Notes under the pieces: model-generated
Told to the model about the DNA's origin: nothing
What the model saw: the letters and a program-made list of their open reading frames with translations, nothing else
The model's database searches: none
Part shown: piece after piece, positions 1 through 10,399 of the stretch
Numbering within the stretch: the stretch's first letter is position 1
Layout: each line of letters opens with the position of its first letter
From: Centrapalus pauciflorus
Lineage: Eukaryota > Streptophyta > Magnoliopsida > Asterales > Asteraceae
DNA: 64,000 bases
Assembly: GCA_020465985.1 (NCBI GenBank)
Contig: JAANYP010004771.1
Coordinates: 438,932-502,931 of the forward strand
Direction: 5' to 3'
Made by a program: the position numbers and the translations under genes

Positions 1-3
1 CTA

Positions 4-319
4 AGGGGCGTTTGGTTCGCGGATTTCCCGGGAATTCACCGGGATTTGCATTTAAAATCCTGTGTTTGGTTTGCAGATTTCAGTTAGGATTTAAAATCTC
101 AGGATTTCTTAAATCCCTTCTTTCTTCGTTATTTAATAACTCAGACTCCCCCTAGGATTATAAATCCCAATACATTGCATTATTCAGATTAGCACATTTT
201 TTACAAAAACATAATGCAGATTTTTTGACAAAATCCTGACAAATACAAATACTTCATAATGCAAATCTCTTGACAAAATGCAAATCCCATAGAATAAAAT
301 CTGCAAACCAAACGTCTCT
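4..319. mobile_element. MITE (palindromic, TA/TAA target site)
   Basis: The ends are imperfect terminal inverted repeats of about 23 bp: AGGGGCGTTTGGTTCGC on the left, and AGAGACGTTTGGTTTGC when the right end is read in reverse. TA flanks both sides (2-3 and 320-321). The interior is AT-rich and non-coding. The size (316 bp) and the GCGTTTGGTT terminus fit Tourist/Stowaway-like non-autonomous DNA elements. The superfamily is uncertain because TA and TAA target duplications are both possible. A partial relative occurs near 6708. Confidence 0.7.
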
Positions 320-1044
320 TAATTTTCTCGAGCAGGGGGCATTAGGGGCATATTCGTCAACATAGAGTGTAAGTTGGAATAAAATATGTTGTAGGGGTCT
401 AACTGCAAACACTTAAAGAAGATGAGGGCTCTTTTTGTAAATGTAACTATTTTTTATGGTTGCCTATGATGGCAAAACATTAGAAAAACCTTTCTAGTCG
501 CTGTCCTTTGTCTCAATAATGGAAAAGGAAAGGTTCGTTTTCCAGAGTTAAATGTCATCATTGTAAATCCACTAGAGTAATGCTGCTTTAGAGACTTGTA
601 CATCATGTTGAAGAAGATGTACGGTTTCTCTTGGAAATGAGGGGATAATTTTTTTACTGTAAAAAAGATGAGATGAGAGGAGCATATTGATATTGGTGGG
701 TGTCTTTTTCAACAAGACATGTGTTTGTAGTTTTGTACATTGGAACCTGTGATTGCACATCTCATCTGAACATTGGAATCAGAAAAAATGGGCTTTGAGA
801 TCACTTTATGCAAAATTAAGCATAAAATACAAATTAAATAGCAATTATTTAATCACTTTAAATACAAATTAATATCTATAAGGTATTCATGACTTAAAAT
901 TTTGATTTCAAGTCTTTCTTGAATGAAGATGATAAGGTAAATTAATAGTTTAATTAGATTATATTTCCTATTCCAAAATAATTAAAGATATACAGCATAA
1001 CCTAAAAGGAAACAAATATTATCGAATACTACTAAACTACATAA
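320..1044. other. Non-coding spacer, no feature seen
   Basis: AT-rich sequence with only short chance reading frames. No coding bias, RNA gene or repeat was recognised. If the candidate exon at 1914-2094 belongs to a gene running off the left edge, this would be intron. Confidence 0.4.
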
Positions 1045-1408
1045 AGGGTGTTTGGTTTTACGTTTGAAAAATTGTCGTAGCGTTTTGGAAACTAATGATC
1101 AGATATAACTGTAACAAAAAGTGCTGCAGAAAACGTAGCGTATGGTTTAACTTATATCGTTTGCTGTCATAATTATCAAATAATCAGTTTTTAAAGTGTA
1201 TGAATTTGCGTTTTAAATTGCAAAATGACCAAATAATCACTTATTAACAAATAAGCTACAAGTTATGAAAAAGTGTGGTAGGATTAACTATAAACGCAAA
1301 TAATCACTTATTAATGTATCCAATCCAAACACTTTAAACCAATTATTTGCGTTATAGTAACATAATAAGCTAATAATCTTGTTCATAACGCAAAACCAAA
1401 CACTCTCT
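1045..1408. mobile_element. MITE with GTGTTTGGTTTT termini
   Basis: The left end GGGTGTTTGGTTTTACGTTT is mirrored on the right by a sequence that reads GAGTGTTTGGTTTTGCGTTA in reverse complement, giving inverted repeats of about 20 bp. The interior is AT-rich and itself partly palindromic (repeated CAAATAATCACTTATTAA-type tracts). No coding capacity. The exact edges and target duplication are not certain (TAA at 1042-1044 on the left). Confidence 0.65.
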
Positions 1409-1913
1409 CAATAAAAATCATCCACTTTTTTTTTAAATTATAAAACATAATTGTTCTGAGATATATATAATTAGGTCATTTTCAAAAAATATATATTCAT
1501 AAAATAAGGGGTGTGCGTGTGTATATAATTCAAAGTAAGTTGGTTGTTTTTGGAAGGAAAAATAATTAGCAATCTAGAAGATGAAGCAACTTTTGTTTGC
1601 TTCAATCACACCCATATGGGGTACTCATTTGTATATTCTTGACTAGTGAAGTTTATGTTGATATTTTTTTTACTCATTATGATCCACAAATTAAATGTCG
1701 CAATCCACTTTAACAAATTAATACTCCACCAATTTTCTAATTAAATTGATTTAAACTCATACGAAACCATTAATTTTATATTTTTATGTATCAGGTATCT
1801 CTCTCAACACATATATACTATATATAACAAATTCAATAGAAAAATCTAATTAAAATAGAATGCAATTAAAAAATAATATAGAAATTATAGAGGGAGGTAG
1901 AAACTAGGCTTAC

Positions 1914-2094
1914 TGAGAAAAAAGGAAGTGGAAAAGGGAGCAAAAGAAGTGAGGGCAGCAAGAAAGAGAGAAGTGAGGCAAACTCCACTTAGAAATCCAA
2001 TAACACATATTTGGCATGAGAAGGAACTCCCCATTTGTACAGCCTTCAATGACACCATTCTCTCCAATGATTTCCCATTCATATTCCCCTCCAT
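1914..2094 (-). CDS. Candidate first coding exon of a membrane-anchored protein (partial)
   Basis: This exon is proposed on splice and composition grounds; the product is not recognised. An ATG at 2094 opens about 60 residues (MEGNMNGKSLERMVSLKAVQ...) with a hydrophobic segment at about residues 29-49 (CQICVIGFLSGVCLTSLFLAA), which looks like a signal anchor. A strong donor (TCA|GTAAGC) follows at 1914/1913. Upstream there is a good acceptor (TTATTTGCAG) at 2114. A strong donor (TA|GTAAGT) at 3293/3292 would make 2114-3292 a 5' UTR intron with a leader exon near 3300-3500. The segment is richer in GC than its flanks. No downstream coding exon is evident between 1 and 1900, so the gene would continue beyond the left edge. 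Alternatively it is a short 69-aa frame or chance. Confidence 0.35.
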
Positions 2095-3394
2095 TTTTCT
2101 TCAACTATATCATCTGCAAATAATATTTTATTTTTTTATTTTATATCAAATTAATTAATTAATGGAGATACAATCTTATGCAGTTATGCGTACCAGGAAT
2201 TTTTTTTTTTTTTTTTTAAATAAACAAGTTTTTTTTTAAAGCATTATATATATTGCAAAAAATTTGGGGCCATATGTTATAACACTAGAAGATAATAATA
2301 GGATTGAAGGGCGTGTTTTGGAATATAAATAGTAAACATGCATGCAGTATTTTTTTCTAATTTATTTAACGACGATGTAGGAAAAAACTAATGGGCAACT
2401 TTTTTTAGGGATAAAAATGCTTCTAATATTTTGTCAAAGATAATATATGTAGCTAGAAATTCATCTCATTGGGTTTTGGATTTTAAAAATAAAATTGAAA
2501 ATGAAAATAAAATTTAAATTTAAATTTAAATTGGGTCTTTTTGAAAATATCAAGCAGTAGGCGTTTTTTATTTTTCAAAGATAATGTAGGAAATTTTGGG
2601 TTATATGCTTATATTCAACAAAATTTGAATCGGATGTTTTGAAAATGAAAGAGTAAAAGAGTTTCATTATTAAATTAAAAATAATTCAAACATGAGATAA
2701 TTGGGGCTATAATTACAGAAAACAAAAACAAAATACTAAACGAGTAAATTGGGTTAACGAGAAAGAAAGTTCTTTAATATATATTAATTTCAATCATACA
2801 TAATTTAGGGGAAAAAAATGATTTTGGGTTTGTATTTACTGAAGAATGAAAACAAAAAATTGTATTGAAGAATTCTGATTAAAATGAGTAAATTTTAATA
2901 TAATTTCTTTAAAGATAGACTATATATACAGAAAAATATCTGGGATTAATTATATATATCAACCCAAACAGAAAATGAAAATAAAGTTTGGAAGTAACCA
3001 GAGTTTATGAATTGGAAATCAACAAGAAAGAACTCATAAAAGAAGAAAACTTCTTCCAGTTATTAATATTTTGAAATATAAATATTAATTATGTAAAAAT
3101 TACTACATGGATCGAGATGATAGTTCAAACACTACCAGATTCTTTATAATGGATCCCTATTACAAAAATAAGATGGGAAAATATTGTAAGAAATATATGT
3201 ATAAACACACACATACACATACAGATACAGATACAGATACATATGTGAGTGTGTGTGTATATGTATATGACTAATTAATATGAGAAACTTACTACAGAGA
3301 AACCCAGAATTGATTAGTGATTAAAGCGCGCCATATCTCTTCTTCTGAATTATATATATCTCATCCCGATAATTAATTATCTCTCCTCTCTCTC

Positions 3395-3470
3395 TATGTA
3401 TATATGTATGTATGTATATATATATATATGTGTGTGTGTGTGTGATAATTAATGTGTATATATGTGTGTG
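3395..3470. repeat. Compound microsatellite (TC/TATG/TA/TG)
   Basis: A run of CT, TATG, TA and TG dinucleotide or tetranucleotide repeats. It would fall in the leader exon or core promoter of the candidate minus-strand gene at 2094, where CT/GA-rich leaders are common in plants. The strand assignment is inference. Confidence 0.6.
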
Positions 3471-3599
3471 TTTTGTAGTTCTATCGATCTAGAAGAGTTG
3501 ATGGAGTCTAGTGTGGTGTGTGGAGGAAGAAAGGATTAGGTGGTGTGGTGTCATGTGTAAGGGAAGGGGAATATGTTGTTGAAATGGACCTTTGGGGCC

Positions 3600-4900
3600 C
3601 CATTTATTTCTTTTTTCCTTTACACTAATCTAATTAATACATCATCGCATTCATAACCATCTTTAATATTAATATACATAGAGGTGGGTTTAATAAAGAA
3701 CCTATATGCATCGAAGAACTTTGAGAACTTCTATGCACCACCATAAATGCATCACTAATCTAATTATAATACATCATCACATTCATAACCATCTTTAATA
3801 TTAATATATATATATATATATATTACTTCTTTACAGCCCCAAAGGATCCATCAACTTCCTAATTAACACAATATGTCTCCTGTGTTTTAATTTTATCATC
3901 AACCTATCTACTTCAATTCCTGCATGTACGTGTTAATCAATCAATATTTTTAAAAACTAAAAAGTCGATCGATCAGCTAATTAATTAAAACGTATTTAAA
4001 AATTTATGTAGTCGTTCATCAACTCTTATAATTTTATCATCAACCAACTAGACGTACCAAGTTTAACAGGATGGATTATTTAATACCTTTTGAATTTTAT
4101 TATTTTTGCTAATTTGATTGATTATGACACTTTCAAATTTGAAAAGTGTTGTTTGCTATATCTTTGCTTTGAAATAGTCAAATTAAACTTAATGCATTTA
4201 TCTTCTGATAACTTGTAATTAGTTATGCATGAGATGACCAACCGTAATTATCGTACGTATATGCAAATTAAAACATGCATGTGTCTATATATAATTACAT
4301 CCAATATACACCTTTTACTTTTTTTAAAAAAAAAAACATGAATAAAAAAATTTAGTGGTATAACTAAACAAATAACAAAATATGTTATTAACTTATTAAA
4401 AACTTTTTTTAAGACAAACATCATATATAAAAAGGGGAGTCTAAATGAACCCCAATGATCTCAATGGACTCACTATTTTCTTTTTTAAACATAATCATTA
4501 CACAATGATTCTATGTTTTTTTCTAATGATACATTACTTTTTTAATGATGCATACTATTTTTAAACATGATTATTACATAATTATTATATAAAAGGTGTT
4601 AAAAAAGTATGATCCTATAAAAAATGTATATTTAATTACATTATAGAAATAGTTCAGTCCTTAGCTTACCTAGTTGACGTAACACGAAGTTTAATTAATT
4701 AGTTGATGAAATATTTACTGAATAGTCAGACAGTCACACGACTCACGAGCGTCTTTTTCTTTTTCCTTCGATAAACATTAAACAAACTACTACGTTGTAC
4801 GTAGCACCACACATCAATTAAATAAAAAAAAAAGGAAACCTTATTTGTGTCGGATTGAGAGAGGTTTTAATGTCACTTAAACGGTATGCATGATTTCCTC
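3600..4900. other. Intergenic AT-rich sequence
   Basis: No coding bias. A short near-duplicate is visible: an ATCTAATTATAATACATCATC-like stretch plus a 'CATTCATAACCATCTTTAATATTAA' -type block occurs near 3625-3675 and again near 3755-3805. A (TA)n tract lies at about 3804-3822. Nothing else recognised. Confidence 0.4.
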
Positions 4901-5040
4901 AAGGCAGGAACACGCGTGTACTTCAAGAGACACGTGTTAGTACAGAAAGTAGTTGGCGGACTTGACGGTCATCACCGCCTTGTGAAGGAAATGATTCTCC
5001 TGATCGATACACGAAGGAAGGACCACCTTCACGTATCGTA
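4901..5040. promoter_or_regulatory. Cluster of ACGT-core motifs and small inverted repeats
   Basis: In an otherwise AT-rich spacer, this block holds the palindrome ACACGCGTGT (4910-4919), a G-box CACGTG (4931-4936), GGCGG/CCGCC arms (4955-4959 and 4975-4979), and a 13-nt inverted repeat CGATACACGAAGG / CCTTCACGTATCG (5005-5017 and 5026-5038; 11 of 13 pair, 8-nt loop). G-box/ABRE cores bind plant bZIP and bHLH factors. Placing it as a distal element of the candidate minus-strand gene is inference. Confidence 0.35.
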
Positions 5041-5509
5041 GGCATGCTTCTTGTTTTTCCATTTCCTTTACGTCGTTTTCGCCAACTAATTTACATGAAA
5101 TGTTTTGTTTTCTCCATTTTGATTTTGGATATATAATAACTGAGATACCAAACTTTATTAAATTTTTATCAGTATTAATAAATATTTTATGTGTTATTTA
5201 TTGCTCTATATGTTTCGCGTTATTTTGTTTTTATTAATTTATAAGGATCACATGAATTATGATGATGTATCAACAGGCCTGTCTCATTGATTTTGAAGCT
5301 TCTATACATGTTATAACAACATAGACTCTTAAAAATTTATAACTAGTAAATTGGTAATTTTGAGACTCATCTTTAATAGGTAAACTAGAGGTCGTGAACT
5401 ATAAAAATATATGGTTAGTGAGAAATTAATATGAATAATACAAATCAAATTAAAGTTAACATAAATTCCATTTTAACACACCTATGCACACTGTGTGTGC
5501 GATAAATGC

Positions 5510-5512
<3 letters not shown>

Positions 5513-5590
<78 letters not shown>
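5513..5590. repeat. (TA)39 microsatellite
   Basis: 78 bp of uninterrupted AT/TA dinucleotides, directly abutting a palindromic element on its right. Confidence 0.95.
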
Positions 5591-5592
<2 letters not shown>

Positions 5593-5829
5593 ATGAGATC
5601 CATTGTGAACAAGTTATTCGTTGTGAACGTTGTGAACAAATAAAAAAAATACATCTAATCATTCATATATATCAACAAGTGTTTGTAATATGATCCATAG
5701 GATCCAATAAGATTAATGAGTTAATAGAAGGGTTCGGTAGTATTTTCAACAAGATTCATAAGTTTCAAAAGCTATTTTATGGTTGTTCACAATGTTCACA
5801 ACGAATAAAGTGTTCACAAAAGATCCTTA

Positions 5830-5830
<1 letters not shown>
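5591..5830. mobile_element. MITE inserted in a TA microsatellite (Micron-like placement)
   Basis: This 240-bp element has inverted ends of about 45 bp. The left arm contains GAGATCCATTGTGAACAAG and TTATTCGTTGTGAACGTTG. The right arm read in reverse contains TTATTCGTTGTGAACATTGT. Pure TA arrays flank it on both sides (5513-5590 and 5831-5873), so the array is the target. Rice Micron MITEs are known to sit in (TA)n. Relationship to that family is not shown; only the placement is similar. Confidence 0.75.

Positions 5831-5902
<72 letters not shown>
5831..5902. repeat. (TA)n followed by (GA)n microsatellite
   Basis: About 22 TA units run directly into about 14 GA units. The TA part is the right half of the array interrupted by the preceding MITE. 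Confidence 0.9.
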
Positions 5903-5904
<2 letters not shown>

Positions 5905-6136
5905 TAGACCCGAACTTAGATAGTGAGACCCTACGAATTTGGGGTCCCTGTGCGGTCGTACCACCCGCACACCCTAAAAAACGTCATTGTATATCAATAA
6001 CCAATATGTAATTATTTTGCTCTATATGATATATGAATAAGTTTTTTTTTTTACATAGATTGTATCTGTACAGTTATGATGATATACCAATATGATATAT
6101 TGAGTTTTTTCAAATGACTTAATAATATGATATGTG

Positions 6137-6515
6137 AATATAGTTCGAGAGAGTACCACCCATTTTGCAGTGCACTAGAATGTATCACCTTTAAAAAAAA
6201 CTTTTTTTAATTTTTTTTAATAAACATGTTTTAATCAACATTGTGAAGATCATATGTAAATTTCACATACATTCACATATCTTAGCTCCTAAAAAGTGAT
6301 GTGAACGCACTCTTACATAATTTTAAATATATGTGAACGTGCATATATGTGATGCGTGATTTCATGCACTTAGAATGTTTGAATTTGCGTGAAATTTATA
6401 TATCATCTGTGTAATGTTAATTAAAACATGTTCATGAAAAAATTTTCAAAAAAAATTATTTTTAAAAGTGGTATCTTCTGGTGCGCTGCATAATGGGTGG
6501 TACTCACTTGAACCT
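6137..6515. mobile_element. Fold-back element with long inverted arms
   Basis: The left arm (about 6137-6245) carries GAGTACCACCCATTTTGCAG. The right arm (about 6410-6515) read in reverse carries GAGTACCACCCATTATGCAG, and pairing continues through AACATGTTTTAATTAACATT. The arms are about 100 bp, which suggests a Mutator-like or fold-back MITE. No target duplication could be confirmed. Non-coding. Confidence 0.7.
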
Positions 6516-6707
6516 AAATCTATGATATGTTAAGTTGTTGATGATCGTTTACATTTATTTATATGTTACGATGTTTTTACTTGACTAGCCATGAGTGGGT
6601 CAATCTAATCAGTTGATGAACATGAGTTTCTCTGAATTTAATTCATCAGTTGACATATAGTTTTATTTGGTGTATAGGCATCGTCACAGTTAAGTTGTCT
6701 CAAAAAC

Positions 6708-6890
6708 TTAGGGGCGTTTGATTCACAGATTTTTTTCTCTGAGATTTGAATTTTGTTAAAGGATTTGCATTATACAGCATTTGCATTTATCAAGATTTTG
6801 TCAAAGAATCTACATTATCTTATAGAAAAATTTGCTAATCTGAAAAATGCAAGGTAACTAAGATTTAAAATCATAAGATGGAGGCTGGGT
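6708..6890. mobile_element. Partial copy of the MITE at 4-319
   Basis: It starts with TTAGGGGCGTTTGATTCACAG, like the left end of the first element. The interior shows the same TTTGCAT / GATTTTGTCAAA type words. No matching right terminus was found, so it is probably truncated. Confidence 0.5.
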
Positions 6891-8122
6891 TTTTAAATTA
6901 ACATAAAAAATCTTTATGTTAATTTTTGTTTATCTTTTATTTCATAGTTGTATTTATCTTTTTCAGGTGAAACATAAAAATCCTTTGTTATATATGATTA
7001 TATCATATATAAACTAAAATCTCATTTTATATCAATTAATCCGAAAAGTTAAATATAACTTATTATTATAAAAAAGATAAATACAATTTATAATTTTCAA
7101 AAATATAAGTATACTCTATTTTTTTTTTAATTTATAAATTGATAAAAGATAAATACAAATTATTATTTTTAAAAAGATAAATACACTCTATTATGTTTTA
7201 ATCTATAAATAATAATTTGTAATAAATTATATAAGTATTATATTATATATAAACTAGAAATCTCAATTTATATCAATTAAAATGTATTAAATAAAAATAA
7301 AAAGTTTATAAAATCATAAAAAATAGCTAGCATTTTTATCAATTTATAAAGTTAAAAAAATAATAGTTATAACAAATAATAATAGTATTATTATATTATT
7401 ATAAATAATTAATAGTTGTATGCTTTTAATGTTACTTGTATAAATTTTATATAAATAATTTTATTAAAATATCCACATAAGACAAAAATAGTTTTAATTT
7501 AAATAACTTAAAATTAAATTTATATAATAACTAGAATTACATAATAGGTTATACTTAGGGTAAAACCATGAAACAATTAATTGGCCGATATCTTTGAAAG
7601 AAACTTATATAACAATTAATTTCAAACATTTATTGGTGTACGTAAAAATGCATAATTCGAAATATGATAACTCTAATTGATTCCGTAGGCAATATTAAGA
7701 TTAACATAGAAAATAGAAATTCTAAATCCTTCAAATAATGCAATATTCATACGGTAAAATCATGAATATTAATTTCATATTTTTTTTATATATTTAGCAA
7801 TTGTTATATATAGGTTAACATAAATACTTTATAATAATTTTTTATTATTGTTAATAATATTATAAGTTTACGCATTTTCATTTTTATATATTTTTTAAAA
7901 ATATCCATTTTTCATATGGATCAATAAACTATTTTACAACCTTAACAAAACATAATCCAAAAATGTAAAGTACATGCGTGGACTTAAAAGAAATCATAAA
8001 TAGGCCGTGGGCCAATAAATAAGACCTTAAGACAAGGCCCAATCAAATCAGGGTTTTATAAGACTTTCATTTGCATGAGATATGAATAAAGGGCAACGTA
8101 CAGTTATAGATGCTGAGCTGCA
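6891..8122. other. Very AT-rich spacer, no gene seen
   Basis: Dominated by ATAA/TTTATA words with short dispersed self-similarity (for example two TAGAAATCTCATTTTATATCAATT-like tracts near 7010 and 7255). No coding bias or RNA gene recognised. Confidence 0.4.
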
Positions 8123-8821
8123 TAGAAGTGGAACGGATTGGATTTTATTTGATCGGATTCTTTTTGCCAAAAAAACTGATTTATTAATGATCGGTTTGGA
8201 TCTTAACTGGTTATAGACTCAATATAATATGACCTATGTAACATATTTCGGATATAAAAAAATCGTATTTTTCAAAAACCGGTTTTTTTTTATAACTAAG
8301 TCCCCCTTTTTTTTTTTTCTTTTATCTTTTCTTGATTTTGAGCTTTCAATTTGGGTTTGATCATTTGTCATCATCTTTTTCATACATCTTTCATTTGGAC
8401 TTTTACTTTTAATAAAATTAGACTTTTTAAATTATTTTATAAATTATACATTATAATTTACACATGTATAACTTATAAGTTATAAACTTATAACTATAAC
8501 TAAGATAATAAAATTCCAAATAAATATAGTCTACTCCAATCAAATATGTTTTATATTATATTTGATTATAAAAACATAAAAAAAATTAAAATTATAAAAT
8601 GAATGCAATCCAAAATCGATTTTTTTTCGGTCTTTAACCGGTTTTTTATAACCGGTTAATTATCCGGTAAAAAATATGATCTAACCAATATAAACGAATC
8701 GTTTTCAAAAACCGGTTTGGATAAAATTTGATTCGAGTAAAAAAATATGATAACCGGTTTCAGATCGGATTCGGATAAAATTGGATATTCGGTTTTTTTT
8801 TTTTTTTTTTTTGCACTTCTA
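8123..8821. mobile_element. Degenerate element rich in ACCGGTTT words
   Basis: Starts TAGAAGTGGAACGG and ends TTGCACTTCTA, an inverted terminus of 8-11 bp resembling hAT-type ends. The interior is filled with AACCGG/CCGGTT and GATCGGATTCGGAT words in inverted orientation. No 8-bp target duplication is visible. A poly(T) tract of about 20 bp lies near the right end. Confidence 0.45.
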
Positions 8822-9451
8822 ATTCTGGTCAAGAACAATATCAAGGTTGTTAGAGAAAGGGTTAGTTTTAAGAGATTTTTAAGATCTATTAGTGTATTTG
8901 GTATGGTGAAATTGAAATAATAAAATCAACTGGCGTTTACAAGGATATGACAAAAGTCTTACTAATTCTAATGAAAATGAATGGAGAATTGTGTTTAGTA
9001 ATAATTTCAATTCTCTCATTTCCTTATCAAAATAAAAAGTATAAAAAAAAAAGTTTATTATAAAAAACCAACATGTTTTTCATGGTTTTTTATTTAATCC
9101 ATCAGTGTTATATTTTACGAATAAAATCCTTAAGTTATTTATTTATTTATTATTTTGTTTTCAGAAATTTTCCTATTATAGCCCAATTATAATAGGTAAA
9201 GTGAGTTTTTGAAAAACAGATTATCGAGTTATATTAAATAAATATTCAAAGAAAAAAATAACTTAAAGATTTTATTGATAAAAAATAATATGAATTAAGT
9301 AAATCATAAAAACATGAAAAACATATTGATTGTTTTCGTAATATACCATAATTTTAAAATATCAAGGTCAAGTTTTAATTCGGTATGTAATTTTTAACAA
9401 CTTAAATTAGTCGAACTATGTTTGTTTACCACTATTATAAAGTTATATTAA

Positions 9452-9765
9452 GGGTTAATATTGAAAAAATCCTATAAACTTTTCTCATTTTCACGATTAA
9501 ATCCCTAAACTTTTTTTCTGATTGTTTAAGTCCCTAAAGTATTTTTGTATTATTCCAAAGTATATATTTTTGACCGGTTACCAGATGAGTAGGTAAAACA
9601 CAACCAATAAAACAAAAAGTTTAAGGACTTAATCGCTAAACATGCAAAGATAGTGAGTTTTTTGAATTAGACAAAAATAGTAAGGGACTTAAACAATAAA
9701 AAGAAGGTGTAGGGACTTAATCACAAAACTAAGAAAAGTTTATTGAGTTTTTTTGATATTAACAC
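9452..9765. mobile_element. MITE, family A copy 1
   Basis: Ends GGGTTAATATTGAAAAA and TTTTTTGATATTAACAC are inverted. The interior contains arms with GACTTAATCG / CGATTAAATCC words and a shared core GGTTACCAGATGAGTAGG. A second copy lies at 43815-44128 with clearly the same core and ends. Non-coding. Confidence 0.7.
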
Positions 9766-9785
9766 TAATTTTAAAATTCTAATAA

Positions 9786-10113
9786 GGGCAAATTACCAAG
9801 AAAGGTAATATAAAATTCAAAATCTGACAATTAAGGTAATGTAAAAATTTTTAGGCCAAGAAAGATAACATAAAATTCAAATTTGATAAAAAAATGATAT
9901 TGATTACCAATTAATAATGTAAATATTTAATTTTATGCTCCCTTTTTGGTAAAAAAAAATAATATTTAATTATCTTTCTTGGCCTAAAATTTGAATTTCA
10001 TTTCCTTTCTCGACCAAAATAAAATTTTACATTACCTTTCTCGGCAAAAAAAAATTACAATACCTTTATTGATAAATTTTGTATTTTATATTATATTTTT
10101 TGGTGATTTTCCC
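9786..10113. mobile_element. Fold-back MITE, TAA target site
   Basis: Flanked by TAA on both sides (9783-9785 and 10114-10116). Ends are GGGCAAATTACCAA and the inverse of GGGAAAATCACCAA. Pairing extends about 145 bp inward through GGCCAAGAAAGATAA. It sits only about 290 bp upstream of the JASON start codon, so it forms part of that gene's upstream region. Confidence 0.7.
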
Positions 10114-10399
10114 TAATAATAAATTTCAATTTTATTAATTGATTTGATGGATAAATTGTCATATATAGATGAAAATTTGTCATGTATAGAGACATAGAGT
10201 GAAGGCCCCAGTAAGAGCCGAACTCAGGCACCTGGCAACGGTCACTTTTTTCAAACCCGCTCCAGAGTTCTTCCTTTCTTTTAAACCTCTGCAATCCCAT
10301 CTCCCATTTCTCCCCTCACATCTCTCTCTCTCTCACTCTCTTTCTCTCTGTGGAGGATACAAATTACAAAAACCAGCAGCTTCAGCAGCTTTTAAAATT

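Noticed and set aside
1885..2158. Plus-strand frame 1928-2158 opposite the candidate exon
   Set aside because: The minus strand has matching splice sites and a signal-anchor-like segment; the plus-strand frame has neither.
5445..5693. Open frames of alternating Ile-Tyr on both strands
   Set aside because: They translate the TA microsatellite and have no coding meaning.
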